From: Terrihalobacillus insolitus
Lineage (GTDB): Bacteria > Bacillota > Bacilli > Bacillales > Amphibacillaceae
NCBI RefSeq assembly: GCF_028416575.1
Contig: NZ_JAMQKB010000025.1
Coordinates: 1-38,632 of the forward strand
Reading direction: 5' to 3'
Length of the DNA: 38,632 nt
Part shown: piece by piece, positions 8,469-17,521 of the stretch
Position numbering within the stretch: the stretch's first letter is position 1
Layout of the letters: each line of letters opens with the position of its first letter
Made by a program: the position numbers and the translations under genes
The notes under the pieces: generated by a model
Told to the model about the DNA's origin: nothing
The model's database searches: none
What the model saw: the letters and a program-made list of their open reading frames with translations, nothing else

Positions 8469-8507
8469 GAAGAGCGAACCACCTCGATTGGCAGTTCGCT
8501 CTTTTTG
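8469..8507 (-). terminator. terminator of the YkvI/NSAR operon
   Basis: AAGAGCGAAC and GTTCGCTCTT form a 10-bp perfect stem with a 14-base loop, starting a few bases beyond the stop codon of the YkvI-like gene. A-rich sequence precedes the stem and a T-run follows it on the plus strand, so it may work in both directions. Confidence 0.75.
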
Positions 8508-8511
8508 TGTT

Positions 8512-9681
8512 TTATTTTGCAATTGTTTCTTCAGCTGTTTGGCTATTTTTCTTACTGCTTTTCACAATGTGATAAACACCGATTGTAAGCATTGGGATTG
8601 CATAAATCGCGATCATTGCGTAAGCCATCCACGTGTAGCCAATAGCAATCAAATCAATAATTCCGATCTGTGCAAAGATAATCGATAAAATAAGGGCACC
8701 AATCGCAATGGCTCCGCTTTGTCCTTTTGATAGCTGTTTGTTTGACTTTTCCTCCATATGTGTATTCACACGCTCAAGGAATGCATGGATCATGCCTGTA
8801 GCTGTTTCGATCAGTGTCCAGCCTACAACAATACCGAAGAGGACCACTACCCAGCCTCCATATCCTTGTAGCATTTCTAGCCATGGCACTGAAGCACTTA
8901 GTACACCTTCAGAAGGATAAAAGCCGAGTAAACTGAAATATGTTAGGAACCACGGGATCGTCATGAGAACACCTGCAATAATCCCAGAAATAACCGACTC
9001 TTTACGAGATTTTTGACGTTTCACTGTAAAGAGTGCTGCAGGGAATACCGCTAAGTTATACCCTACATACAAAATCCCGCTCCATAGTACTGACCAAACC
9101 ATAACTTCTCCATCCATAAAGCTCGTATTACCGGAAGCGAGTATTGCTTGGGCGTCGTCCCAAGTAGAGCCAATGACCAGTGCTGCAAAAACAACATAAC
9201 CAATAAATAAAGCCACTGTACCGAATGTTTTAAAGCGTTCGATAACGCCTTTCCCATAAAAGTTTAAAAGACCCACGATTGCGGCAATAGCAAATACACC
9301 TACCCAATAATTTAAGCCTAATGTGTTGTTTAGGATTTCACCTGTTGCAGATGCCATAACCGCAATGATAAGGATTGCTAATAGGAGATAGACGATATCA
9401 TACAGCACCCATGCTCTCCCGATTAAGTTTTTCAATAAGGAGCGGTAATCATACGCCTTAAAATACCTTGCCAGTTCAAAGGATAGGATTGCCATAACGA
9501 TAAAACCGATAAAAATGCCAATACCACCAATCCAACCCACGGCGCCGTATTTAGCTCCATACTCGACAATTTCTCGACCTGTGGCAAATCCGCCACCCAT
9601 TAGGACTGACTGTAGGACGATCCCTGGGAGGACGTACCTACCAAAAGCACCATCGAAAAAACTTTTCTTTTGCCCTTCCAT
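8512..9681 (-). CDS. YkvI-like membrane transporter
   Basis: A 389-residue membrane protein with about ten hydrophobic segments. The N-terminal segment VLMGGGFATGREIVEYGAKY resembles the broken first helix of LeuT-fold carriers, and the whole sequence is of the YkvI membrane-protein type. The family has no firmly assigned substrate that I know of. It is the last gene of the operon, 32 bases after the NSAR-like enzyme, with AAGGGGG before the ATG and a terminator directly behind. In this context it would carry an amino acid or an N-acylated amino acid. Direction of transport is not visible. Confidence 0.8.
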   Translation of the reverse strand: MEGQKKSFFDGAFGRYVLPGIVLQSVLMGGGFATGREIVEYGAKYGAVGWIGGIGIFIGFIVMAILSFELARYFKAYDYRSLLKNLIGRAWVLYDIVYLLLAILIIAVMASATGEILNNTLGLNYWVGVFAIAAIVGLLNFYGKGVIERFKTFGTVALFIGYVVFAALVIGSTWDDAQAILASGNTSFMDGEVMVWSVLWSGILYVGYNLAVFPAALFTVKRQKSRKESVISGIIAGVLMTIPWFLTYFSLLGFYPSEGVLSASVPWLEMLQGYGGWVVVLFGIVVGWTLIETATGMIHAFLERVNTHMEEKSNKQLSKGQSGAIAIGALILSIIFAQIGIIDLIAIGYTWMAYAMIAIYAIPMLTIGVYHIVKSSKKNSQTAEETIAK

Positions 9682-9713
9682 CTTTTTTCCCCCTTAAATT
9701 TTTTACCTACCAG

Positions 9714-10829
9714 TTAGCGGTTGAATACTGTTTTATCGACTGTGAATGCTTCTAGAGCTGGTCGGTTAATATCATAACCAATGCCCGGTTTGTCCGGAAC
9801 ACGGATGATGCCATCTGTTACCGTTACATCTGGATCAATAATGTCTTTTTCCCAATAGCGTGAGGAGCTTGCTGTGTCGCCTGGAAGCGTAAAGTTCGTT
9901 AGTGTTGTTAGGGCAATATTATGAGCTCGTCCCACACCAGCCTCTAACATGCCGCCACACCATACTTCAATGCCGTGCTTCTGGCAGAGATCATGAATAC
10001 GTACCGATTCACTAAGGCCACCTACACGCCCGACTTTAATGTTAATGATTTTCACACTCCCGAGTTCAATAGCACGTCTTGCATCATCATAGGAATGAAT
10101 GCTTTCATCAAGACAAATTGGAGTTTTCAGCTGACGCTGTAGCTCCGCATGATCAAAAATGTCGTCATGAGCAAGCGGCTGTTCAATCATCATAAGGTTC
10201 AGATCATCTAGCTGCTTTAAATGATTAGCGTCATCTAAGGTGTAGGCAGAGTTCGCATCAACCATTAATGGAATGTCTGGGAATACGTTGCGTACCTCAC
10301 GCATCACATCTACATCCCAGCCTGGCTTAATTTTGACTTTAATCCTTTTGTAGCCTTCCTCCACGTGCTTTCCAATCACTTCGATTAAATCCTTAACAGT
10401 TGGTTGAATACCGATGCTTATCCCCACATCAATCTCTTCTTTCGTTCCCCCGAGGGCTTCAGCAAGGGTGATGTTATTTCGTTTTGCGTAGACGTCCCAA
10501 ACCGCGCCTTCTAGGGCTGATTTTGCCATATGATTTTTTCTGATCGATAAAAAGCGTAGGAACACTTCATCCGGATGTTCAATAGGCTTCTCCAGTAAAA
10601 GCGGGATAAGAAAATCCTTCATCATGTGCTCATTCGTTTGTACGGTTTCCTCGCTATACCAAGGACTAGAGAAGGCAACCGACTCTCCAAAGCCGACATT
10701 CCCTTTTTCATCTATGACTTCAACCACAAAGAAGTCTTTATCTTGGAACGTGCCGAAGCTTGTCGTAAACGGACTTTTTAATCGCATTTGCAGCTTATGT
10801 AAAATTACTTTTTCAATCGTGATACTCAT
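9714..10829 (-). CDS. N-succinylamino acid racemase / o-succinylbenzoate synthase-family enzyme
   Basis: A 371-residue enolase-superfamily protein of the MenC/NSAR type. The acid-base lysines are in KVKIK (K164, K166) and in [10 protein letters not shown] (K265). The metal ligands are D191 (DANSAY), E216 (IEQPL) and D241 (LDESI). Members racemise N-succinyl amino acids, make o-succinylbenzoate for menaquinone, or do both. No menaquinone gene is nearby, while a GNAT acyltransferase and an M20 hydrolase are, so racemisation of N-succinyl amino acids is favoured. The frame is open to 10874, but ATG 10829 has AAGGAGC upstream and matches the family start (MSITIEKV). Confidence 0.87.
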   Translation of the reverse strand: MSITIEKVILHKLQMRLKSPFTTSFGTFQDKDFFVVEVIDEKGNVGFGESVAFSSPWYSEETVQTNEHMMKDFLIPLLLEKPIEHPDEVFLRFLSIRKNHMAKSALEGAVWDVYAKRNNITLAEALGGTKEEIDVGISIGIQPTVKDLIEVIGKHVEEGYKRIKVKIKPGWDVDVMREVRNVFPDIPLMVDANSAYTLDDANHLKQLDDLNLMMIEQPLAHDDIFDHAELQRQLKTPICLDESIHSYDDARRAIELGSVKIINIKVGRVGGLSESVRIHDLCQKHGIEVWCGGMLEAGVGRAHNIALTTLTNFTLPGDTASSSRYWEKDIIDPDVTVTDGIIRVPDKPGIGYDINRPALEAFTVDKTVFNR

Positions 10830-10845
10830 GTGTATCGCTCCTTGT

Positions 10846-11652
10846 CTATAACGAAAGTGTGTTTCTTTTTTCAAAATGGTAAAGACTTATCTTTTCCTCA
10901 GGGTTTGGGGTAAGGTCAACCGCTACATAGCCATCTGCCATCAGCTGCTGGATCCACTTGCGAGTTTTATACCGCCAATCTATGGCAAGCTGTAAGTCCT
11001 CTTTTTTTATTTCCTGATATTGCGTTGGGATGGGGACAATAGCACCTGCTGTTGGATCAAATGTATCAGCTATTACCGGAAATCCTTTATCCGTATATTC
11101 GATCGCGTCAGTTGGGAGATTCGTTTTTTCTGATTTGTCTCGTGGTTCTGCCACATGCTCCGAGTCAATCCACCATTCGACTAGAAAACGATCTGTTGGT
11201 AAGCCCGCATTCAGCACATCATTCATCTTCCCGTAATGATTTTCAATATAGCGCCCCCCTATTCCCCCGAGTTTGTGTAGGTTGAGATAGGTATTGACGC
11301 TTTCTAGCGGATCAAAAGTCCAAATAATGAGCTTATAGCCCATTTGGAGGGCAATGTCCTTTTGTAGCTCCTTCATTTTAGCTCCGAGTCCACCTGTGCG
11401 GTAATCTGGATGAATGCCGAGCATATGGGAGCAAAGATAGATGTCTCCTCCCTTAAACCCAGGAAAGCTGTATAAAAAGCCAATGATTTCGTCGCCACCG
11501 TAAGCACCAATTAAAATGCCCCCATTGTTCACTGCTGTATAGGTTTGGTGAAAAGGGATTGGGTTCATTTGCCAAACGAGCTGTTCAATTTGTTGGACTT
11601 GCTTCACTTCATCTAGTTGAGTGATTTGCTTAATCGTTATGTCTTTCTTCAT
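10846..11652 (-). CDS. GNAT acyltransferase, candidate D-amino acid N-succinyltransferase
   Basis: A 268-residue GNAT protein. The acyl-CoA-binding turn is [11 protein letters not shown], preceded by the strand SHMLGIHP, and the sequence [16 protein letters not shown] follows. The length exceeds simple GNATs and matches the COG3375-type proteins found beside NSAR genes. In Geobacillus such a neighbour was shown to succinylate D-amino acids, so the same role is inferred here. ATG 11652 overlaps the stop of the M20 gene (ATGA), with AAGGAGAG upstream; a GTG at 11661 is an alternative. The NSAR gene follows after 16 bases, indicating translational coupling of the pathway. Confidence 0.82.
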   Translation of the reverse strand: MKKDITIKQITQLDEVKQVQQIEQLVWQMNPIPFHQTYTAVNNGGILIGAYGGDEIIGFLYSFPGFKGGDIYLCSHMLGIHPDYRTGGLGAKMKELQKDIALQMGYKLIIWTFDPLESVNTYLNLHKLGGIGGRYIENHYGKMNDVLNAGLPTDRFLVEWWIDSEHVAEPRDKSEKTNLPTDAIEYTDKGFPVIADTFDPTAGAIVPIPTQYQEIKKEDLQLAIDWRYKTRKWIQQLMADGYVAVDLTPNPEEKISLYHFEKRNTLSL

Positions 11653-12782
11653 GTTGTACACTCTCCTTCGACTGTTGCGATAATGGCTTTTACTAAGATT
11701 TCAATCCCTGTTAACATCGCCTTATGGTTAAAAGTCATGTTCGGATGATGCAACCCTGGTGCTAAATCACAGCCAATTCCGAGCATGGATGCTTTTAAAT
11801 GTGGGCGTTTAATCGTGTAAAAATGAAAATCATCGCCACCTGTTGTGACTAATGGGGGGTAACATTTTTCCTCCCCTAGTACATCAATGATGGCAGTTTT
11901 CATTTTCTCTTGTGCCTCTTGACTTACCTCTGCTGCAGCTATACTTGCGCCAATTTCAAAAGAAAGATCAACGCCGTAATAATTGGTAAGATGTTCACCA
12001 ATTCCCTCCACCTTCTTTTGTAGCTCTTCCATCGTTTCATTTTTCTGTGCTCGTAAATCAAGACTAAATGTTGCAGATCCTGGAATAATGTTGCTGCTTT
12101 CACCACCTGCTTGAAACGCCGTCATTTTTGCGGAATATGTTTGCATCGGATCAATATGAATACCATTTAAGAGATTGACGAAATGCGCACCAATTTCAAT
12201 CGCATTTTGTCCAAGATGAGGACGAGCACCGTGGGCATCGTCACTTTTTATCGTACCTCTTACAAAGCGAGCTCCCCCGTGTAGAATGGAGGGGACAGCG
12301 GATCCATCAGGGATTTCTTGGATTGGGCGTAAATGCATGCCGTACAAGTAGCTCACATCATCAACCACACCTTTTTCCACCATCTTTAAGGCACCTGTCC
12401 CCTTTTCTTCCGCAGGCTGAAAAATGAAGCGGATTGTACCATTTGGATTCGGATAGAATTTTTTCAACACGAACAGGACACCGAGCGCAATGGACATATG
12501 GGCATCATGTCCGCACGAGTGGTTCGCTTGAAATGTTCCGTTTACCTCTTGCCACAGCGCATCAATATCTGCTCTAATGGCCACAACAGGTTTTCCATCC
12601 CCTATCTCTCCAATGAGGCCGGTATGGTTATCAAACGTTTTAACACGCACCCCTTCAGCTTCAAGCAACTGTGCGAGGTATTCTGTCGTCTTATGCTCCT
12701 CCCAGCTAATTTCTGCATGGTTATGTAAATGATTAAATACCTCTATGATTCTAGGTTCCAAACTTTTTATAAATTCCTTCAT
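11649..12782 (-). CDS. M20-family amidohydrolase, candidate N-succinyl-L-amino acid hydrolase
   Basis: A 377-residue M20 metallohydrolase of the amidohydrolase/hippuricase type. NHSCGHDAHM carries the metal-binding C90 and H92, and FQPAEE carries E125-E126. ARPHLGQNA marks the dimerisation domain, and LHHPNMTFN near the C-terminus supplies the last ligand region. M20D enzymes remove acyl groups from N-acyl amino acids. Beside a GNAT and an NSAR, the natural role is hydrolysis of N-succinyl-L-amino acid to the free L-amino acid, which makes the pathway irreversible. The RpiR gene ends 11 bases upstream. The start has AAGGAG at about the right distance. Confidence 0.87.
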   Translation of the reverse strand: MKEFIKSLEPRIIEVFNHLHNHAEISWEEHKTTEYLAQLLEAEGVRVKTFDNHTGLIGEIGDGKPVVAIRADIDALWQEVNGTFQANHSCGHDAHMSIALGVLFVLKKFYPNPNGTIRFIFQPAEEKGTGALKMVEKGVVDDVSYLYGMHLRPIQEIPDGSAVPSILHGGARFVRGTIKSDDAHGARPHLGQNAIEIGAHFVNLLNGIHIDPMQTYSAKMTAFQAGGESSNIIPGSATFSLDLRAQKNETMEELQKKVEGIGEHLTNYYGVDLSFEIGASIAAAEVSQEAQEKMKTAIIDVLGEEKCYPPLVTTGGDDFHFYTIKRPHLKASMLGIGCDLAPGLHHPNMTFNHKAMLTGIEILVKAIIATVEGECTT

Positions 12783-12793
12783 TTTTAAACTCC

Positions 12794-13651
12794 TTATTCC
12801 TGTAGTGATGTGAAAAAGTTGTTTGCATGGAAGTTTTCGTATTCTTTTCGTCTCGTTTCAAACTGATCTGGATTAGTCATGGTCACCCCTGCAATTAGGG
12901 CGTTCATAAGCGAAAAAACAACCGGTGCCGTGTCTAAAGTAGACTTAAACGGAAGCTTAATCGGAAGCAGTAAATCAGCTTGTGCCCGTATCGGAGCTAA
13001 ATCCGAATCAGTTATACCAATAATGTAGGCTCCCTTCTTCCTCGCCTCCTGAGCAAAATCGATCGTGTCCCGCGCATAACGGTGAAAAGATAAAGCGATA
13101 AACACACTTTCTTCATTTAACTTAGATAGCTCATAAATCAGGTCGTCCATATTCGGCTTGTAGCACGTTGCTCCTCCTCGAATAACATTCAATGCAAAAG
13201 CAAGCCATTGGGCTACTGAAAAAGAAGAACGGGCTCCTGTAATTAAAATTTTTTCCGCTGTGGCTAGCTTACTAACAGCTAAATTGAAGTCTTGTTCGCT
13301 AATTCGATCAGCAACGGTTAGGATGTGGTTGGAATCAGATAACATTACCTTTTTATGAAAACTATCCGTATCGCTCAATGACGCCTTTTGATCCCCGTAC
13401 TCCTTTAAGCTACTTTCACCACCAAGCAAGCTCTTTTGAATTTCTTTTTGGAGTTCACTGTAGCCCGAATAACCTAGTGCATGACAAAACCGAAAAACAG
13501 TCGTCTCACTCACCCCTATATGCTTCCCTACTTGCTCTGCTGAAGAGATGGCAAAGCTTTTCGGATCAGACTCTAAAAGTCGCGCTACCTTCAACTGTCC
13601 CTTTGAAAATTGACCATAATGCGTTTGCAATTTCAAATTAATTTCTTCCAT
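12794..13651 (-). CDS. MurR/RpiR-family transcriptional regulator
   Basis: A 285-residue regulator with an N-terminal RpiR helix-turn-helix (about 1-77; VSETTVFRFCHALGYSGYSELQ) and a C-terminal SIS domain (about 120-250; ILITGARSSFSVAQWLAF, FIALSFHRYARDTIDFAQEA). SIS domains usually bind phosphosugars, though RpiR regulators also occur with amino acid genes. It is the first gene of the NSAR operon, on the same strand, 11 bases from the M20 gene, so it probably regulates its own transcription unit. The start at 13651 has AGGTGG at the usual distance. The effector is unknown; a D-amino acid or N-acyl amino acid would fit the operon. Confidence 0.88.
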   Translation of the reverse strand: MEEINLKLQTHYGQFSKGQLKVARLLESDPKSFAISSAEQVGKHIGVSETTVFRFCHALGYSGYSELQKEIQKSLLGGESSLKEYGDQKASLSDTDSFHKKVMLSDSNHILTVADRISEQDFNLAVSKLATAEKILITGARSSFSVAQWLAFALNVIRGGATCYKPNMDDLIYELSKLNEESVFIALSFHRYARDTIDFAQEARKKGAYIIGITDSDLAPIRAQADLLLPIKLPFKSTLDTAPVVFSLMNALIAGVTMTNPDQFETRRKEYENFHANNFFTSLQE

Positions 13652-13826
13652 TATATATTGCCACCTAATTTCTAACTGGAACGTTCAATGTTGTTTAACG
13701 GATTTTATGAAGTATATCCTTCGCGTTTTTGTAATCTGAAGGAAACGCTTTTTATGAGTTTAACATTGTGTTTGAATTTTTGCAATATTTTATTCAATTT
13801 GTTTTGGATATGAAATACATTAATCT

Positions 13827-13985
13827 TTAGACGTCTAAAAGTAGTTCCCTTAACCGTTCCCTTGCTCTTTTCACTCTTGTCTTCACAGTATTAAGACTAA
13901 CGCCTGTTTTCGCTTCTATTTCTTTTAAACTCAAATCTTCAAAATAATATAAGTGAATTGGTGAATTTAGATAAGATAATGTAGC
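13827..13985 (-). pseudogene. ECF sigma factor, C-terminal (region 4) remnant
   Basis: The minus strand holds an open stretch reading PIHLYYFEDLSLKEIEAK, then TGVSLNTVKTRVKRARERL and RELLLDV before TAA at 13827. This is the sigma-70 region 4 helix-turn-helix of an extracytoplasmic-function sigma factor. An in-frame stop lies just upstream (13986-13988) and region 2 is absent, so no functional factor can be made. No anti-sigma gene is nearby. Confidence 0.75.
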
Positions 13986-14517
13986 TCAGACTTTAGACGT
14001 AAAATTTAAGTAATTCTGGACAAGAGAAAAGAAGCTGAATATGACAATTCAGCTTCTTTTAAAAATATTTCCAAATATAAATCGAGTTTAAAATCACAGG
14101 TGCCTAGCCCGACCCGAATAATCTTTATACGGACTATTTTGCAGGCTTCTTCCCCGTCCTATTAACCACGCAAACTAGGTCAGCAATGTCCTTTTCTATT
14201 TCCTTATTTAGGTAATATTCATAAATAAATGAATAAATAGTAATTATCGAATAGTTCAAATGGGGTGTTGTTTTACTCTTATTGAATTAACCTACTTTTA
14301 GCAAATGAGTAACTACGTTATGCCGTAATCGCCCCCTGTTACTTTAAGTTAACATTTCACTTATTATAACTTTCTAAAGACAATGAAATAGAAAACTGTG
14401 GCAAAAGAAAAATAAAGATTGTATATGGAGGTGGCTATTTTAAAGTCGGTAAGAAGCAAGAAAAATTTATCCTGATCATTATGTTTTATTAAATATTTTG
14501 AATCAAGTGTATAAAAT
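13986..14517. other. gene-poor stretch with a perfect hairpin and a further gene remnant
   Basis: No intact gene is visible. A perfect 14-bp inverted repeat with a 6-base loop (14027-14040 / 14047-14060) is followed by AAAAAT on the plus strand and looks like a bidirectional terminator left from lost genes. On the minus strand, 14134 to about 14260 reads EYYLNKEIEKDIADLVCVV, then NRTGKKPAK and a stop, a protein-like remnant of unknown origin. Confidence 0.45.
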
Positions 14518-14553
14518 AAGCATCAGTTCCAGTATTTTACTGAACTGACGCTT
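14518..14553 (-). terminator. terminator of the hydantoinase/M24 operon
   Basis: Arms at 14518-14529 and 14542-14553 pair with one mismatch; the loop can pair further (AGTA/TACT). On the minus strand the stem is followed by TTATTTTAT. It lies 55 bases beyond the stop of the M24 gene, the last gene of that operon. Confidence 0.75.
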
Positions 14554-14607
14554 TAATATGTGATTAGGAAATAACTAATAAATCCTTTATCATTCTTCAA
14601 ATCATTC

Positions 14608-15726
14608 TTAAATTTTTACTTGTTCCTTTATAATCTGCAATTCTTTTGGATAACTGGTTAGAACTTCTACCCCATCTTTAGTTATCACGATATCATCCTC
14701 GATACGCACACCACCGATTTCAGGTATATAGATACCTGGTTCAATCGTAAAAGCCATACCTTCTACTAAAGGTTGATTATTTTGATTATTAAGCGAAGGG
14801 AATTCGTGAACTTCTATACCGAGACCGTGACCTAATCTATGAATGAAATAAGGACCGTACCCTTTATCTTCAATGTAGTTACGTGAAATGGTATCAAGTT
14901 CCCCAACTTTGTTGCCGACGTTACAGTGATTGATTGCTGCTAACTCTGCATTTAAAACGGTTTGATAAATCTCTTTCTGTTCCTGTGACGCTTCTCCAAA
15001 TATGAAGGTTCTCGTAATATCGGAACAATATCCGTTGTAATGAACACCAATGTCAAATAAGACGAAATTACCTTTTTTTAATTTTTGATTTCCAGGAACG
15101 CCATGTGGATCTGCAGATTTTTGACCAAATAGCACAATCGGATCAAAGGAAAATTTATGTACTCCATTTTTCTTCATTTCAGATTCAATACTAGAAAGTA
15201 CCTCAAGTTCTGTAACACCTACAGCCACCGCTTTTACACCTGCTTCAATGCCAAGATCAGCTAGCCTTGCAGCTTCTCTCATAATTTCAATTTCAGACTC
15301 ATCTTTCGTCAATCTCATTTGTTGCAATTCAGGTTCAATATTTTCAATTTTGGCTTCTTGGAATAAATCTTTCAAATTGTAATAACGAGAAAGGATTAAA
15401 TGATTTTCCTCTACAGCCATTTTTTTGAAAGAAAGATTTGTTTGATCTAACTTCTTTTGTATTAATTCCCATGGATTGTCTGTATCCGAAAAGTCAACAA
15501 TACCGTATTTCCATCCTGAATTTCTTGCCGTATTTGTTTCCATTTTTGGACAGACAAGAATTGGTTCCTGATTCGGAAATACAAGAAGGCCTAATAAGCG
15601 TTCGTGTGGTACACAATAGAACCCCGTTAAATAAAATACATTTGCAGTGGATGTCACAAAGGCCACTGAAATCTGTTGTTCTTGTAAGTAATTTGACAAA
15701 CGATTCATACGTTTATTTCTCAACAT
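14608..15726 (-). CDS. M24-family (aminopeptidase P/creatinase fold) hydrolase 1
   Basis: A 372-residue pita-bread-fold protein with an N-terminal creatinase-type domain (about 1-135) and an M24 catalytic domain. All five metal ligands are present: D225 (FDIG), D236 (CSDITRT), H300 (LGHGLG), E329 (TIEPG) and E343 (RIEDD). Relatives include Xaa-Pro dipeptidases, creatinase and ectoine hydrolase. As last gene of an operon with HyuA, HyuB and an NCS1 permease, it may act on the ring-opened product or on a related small amide rather than on proline peptides. The start at 15726 has GAGGTG upstream. It is 26 bases after the permease gene. A second M24 gene lies at 24098. Confidence 0.88.
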   Translation of the reverse strand: MLRNKRMNRLSNYLQEQQISVAFVTSTANVFYLTGFYCVPHERLLGLLVFPNQEPILVCPKMETNTARNSGWKYGIVDFSDTDNPWELIQKKLDQTNLSFKKMAVEENHLILSRYYNLKDLFQEAKIENIEPELQQMRLTKDESEIEIMREAARLADLGIEAGVKAVAVGVTELEVLSSIESEMKKNGVHKFSFDPIVLFGQKSADPHGVPGNQKLKKGNFVLFDIGVHYNGYCSDITRTFIFGEASQEQKEIYQTVLNAELAAINHCNVGNKVGELDTISRNYIEDKGYGPYFIHRLGHGLGIEVHEFPSLNNQNNQPLVEGMAFTIEPGIYIPEIGGVRIEDDIVITKDGVEVLTSYPKELQIIKEQVKI

Positions 15727-15752
15727 TTTTCACCTCAGTGAAGAAAAGTTTA

Positions 15753-17093
15753 CTATGCAATGGTAGAATCCTCAAGATCTTCATCTTCCTCATCAACATC
15801 CGTAAATTGATCTGGTGCAACACTTGCTTTAATTTTCATTGCTATCACATACACAATACTGGATGCAATTAAGGATTGAACTGCAGGTAAACCAAACGTA
15901 GTCACATATTGCGTTAAGTAGCCAAGTAGAGTACCTGCAACAAGAGCTATCGTTGCCATCCAGTTCCAACCTGGATTATCTTTCCAAGTGCGTTTCCGGA
16001 TAAAGAAAAAGTCAGCCATCATAACCCCGGCAATTGCTGGATAAACGAGAGCAGTCATATATAAGAAGTCTGTAAAGTAATTAAGAATTCCTGCTAAAGC
16101 AATTATAATAGCCACAATTGTTCCACCAAATGTTAACCATGCTCTTCCTTTGTCAGAGTTAACATTTAACATATTAGCTAATGCTAGCCCCATACTATAA
16201 TTGTTTACCAATTGGCTAGTCCAAGTTGCAAACCATAGGATCAAAAAGCCCCATATCGGAAATCCAAGGTTCAACATGACATTAACAATATCCGCATCCC
16301 CAATACCAACAGACATAATCGCTCCTACTAAGAATAAAGGAAACCCAATGACAGCAATCCCAGCAGGAATCAGTGCATTATCTTTAACTCTTGGTTTCGC
16401 ATAACGAGTATAGTCGGCGGCGATGACCCACTGGGATACATTTACACCAATAACTAAACTAATAGCAGCTAAAATACCCATTGTCGGCTCAGGACTCCAA
16501 CTAGAAATTGTCTCCCAACCTGTATTCTTGAAAGCAAGATAGATAGCAAGTACAACTAACAATAGACCTGCAGGAACAGCAATATAATCTGTCCATTTCA
16601 TCGAACCATACCCTATAATAGACGGTATGGCAAAGAGAAGACCTGCAATGATGGTAATTATTGCCCATATTCCCCACTGGGAAGTGTAGTCGATTCCAAA
16701 CATAGCAGCAATGGAGTTACCTGCAACAGATGTTTGGAGTGCCCACCAACCGAGTGATACGACAAAGATAGTCAAACCCACAATAAATCTGGCTTGTGAT
16801 GCTCCAAAACTAGTTCGTGCTATAACAGAAGAAGACCGACCCGTTTTTGCACCGATGAAACCCATAACTGCGTTTCCAATCCATTGGAAACCAAATAGAG
16901 CAATGATTAATATCCAAAAGATTGTACTAAGTCCAAAACTACCAGCTAAGGTAGCACCTACCATCAATACAGGGATGGTAAATTCTAATCCTCCAAAAAT
17001 CATCGCTGGTGTCATCCAGTGTTGTCGTTTACTTTCTGGTATAGATGCCAGCGCTTCGTCCTTTCCAACAGGTTTAACGTTTTTCTTTTCCAT
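15753..17093 (-). CDS. NCS1-family permease (cytosine/hydantoin transporter type)
   Basis: A 446-residue membrane protein with about 12 predicted segments. MTPAMIFGGLEFTIPVLMVG, RTSFGASQARFIVGL and VSQWVIAADYTRYAKPR mark the nucleobase:cation symporter-1 family (CodB, Mhp1, allantoin permeases). It would import a cyclic amide such as a hydantoin, which matches the HyuA/HyuB genes of the same operon. The C-terminus is very acidic. The frame is open to 17141; ATG 17093 is preferred because GAGGGG and GGAG sites lie just upstream. The cupin gene ends 99 bases upstream. Confidence 0.87.
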   Translation of the reverse strand: MEKKNVKPVGKDEALASIPESKRQHWMTPAMIFGGLEFTIPVLMVGATLAGSFGLSTIFWILIIALFGFQWIGNAVMGFIGAKTGRSSSVIARTSFGASQARFIVGLTIFVVSLGWWALQTSVAGNSIAAMFGIDYTSQWGIWAIITIIAGLLFAIPSIIGYGSMKWTDYIAVPAGLLLVVLAIYLAFKNTGWETISSWSPEPTMGILAAISLVIGVNVSQWVIAADYTRYAKPRVKDNALIPAGIAVIGFPLFLVGAIMSVGIGDADIVNVMLNLGFPIWGFLILWFATWTSQLVNNYSMGLALANMLNVNSDKGRAWLTFGGTIVAIIIALAGILNYFTDFLYMTALVYPAIAGVMMADFFFIRKRTWKDNPGWNWMATIALVAGTLLGYLTQYVTTFGLPAVQSLIASSIVYVIAMKIKASVAPDQFTDVDEEDEDLEDSTIA

Positions 17094-17192
17094 TTTCTCC
17101 ACACCCCTCATTTTTTCTAAATATTTTAAAATTAAAATCAAAAAATTTTTGTAGTAGAAAAGAAAGCGCTCTTTTCTACTACTTAAAGATGT

Positions 17193-17510
17193 TTACTTTT
17201 CCTTCACTAGTGCCCAAACGATTTCACAAGGTTTCTCACTGGAATTTACAGCCCAGTGTTCTTCACCCGCGGGAATAAATGTTGCTTCAGATTCGTTTAC
17301 CTTATATTTTTTGCCTCCACTTTCCCCTTCTAGCTGTCCTTTAATAATGAAAGAATACTCATTTTCCTCATGTAAGGAAAGCCCTTCTTCGGGAACACGT
17401 CCTCCCGGTGGAATTGCTACAGTACCAAACTTCACTTCTGTCTTATCTGATTGATCTTCAAACAAAGTAAGTAATCCGTTTTTGTCAAATCCTTGTCTAT
17501 TAAATTCCAT
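17193..17510 (-). CDS. small cupin-domain protein
   Basis: A 105-residue single-domain cupin. Motif 1 is weakened (SLHEENEYSFIIKGQLEGESG) and motif 2 is FIPAGEEHWAVNSSEKP. The metal ligands are incomplete but H and E residues sit at cupin positions. Such proteins can be isomerases, lyases or ligand-binding proteins; nothing visible decides which. The ribosome site (AAGGAG) overlaps the end of hyuB, so the genes are co-translated. It may handle an intermediate of the hydantoin-like substrate or protect it. The XRE regulator at 21356 also contains a cupin domain. Confidence 0.75.
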   Translation of the reverse strand: MEFNRQGFDKNGLLTLFEDQSDKTEVKFGTVAIPPGGRVPEEGLSLHEENEYSFIIKGQLEGESGGKKYKVNESEATFIPAGEEHWAVNSSEKPCEIVWALVKEK

Positions 17511-17521
17511 ATTTTTCTCCT

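Noticed and set aside
9714..10829. Annotation as menaquinone-pathway MenC only
   Set aside because: No other men gene is nearby, while acyltransferase and M20 hydrolase neighbours point to N-succinyl amino acid racemisation; OSBS activity remains possible.
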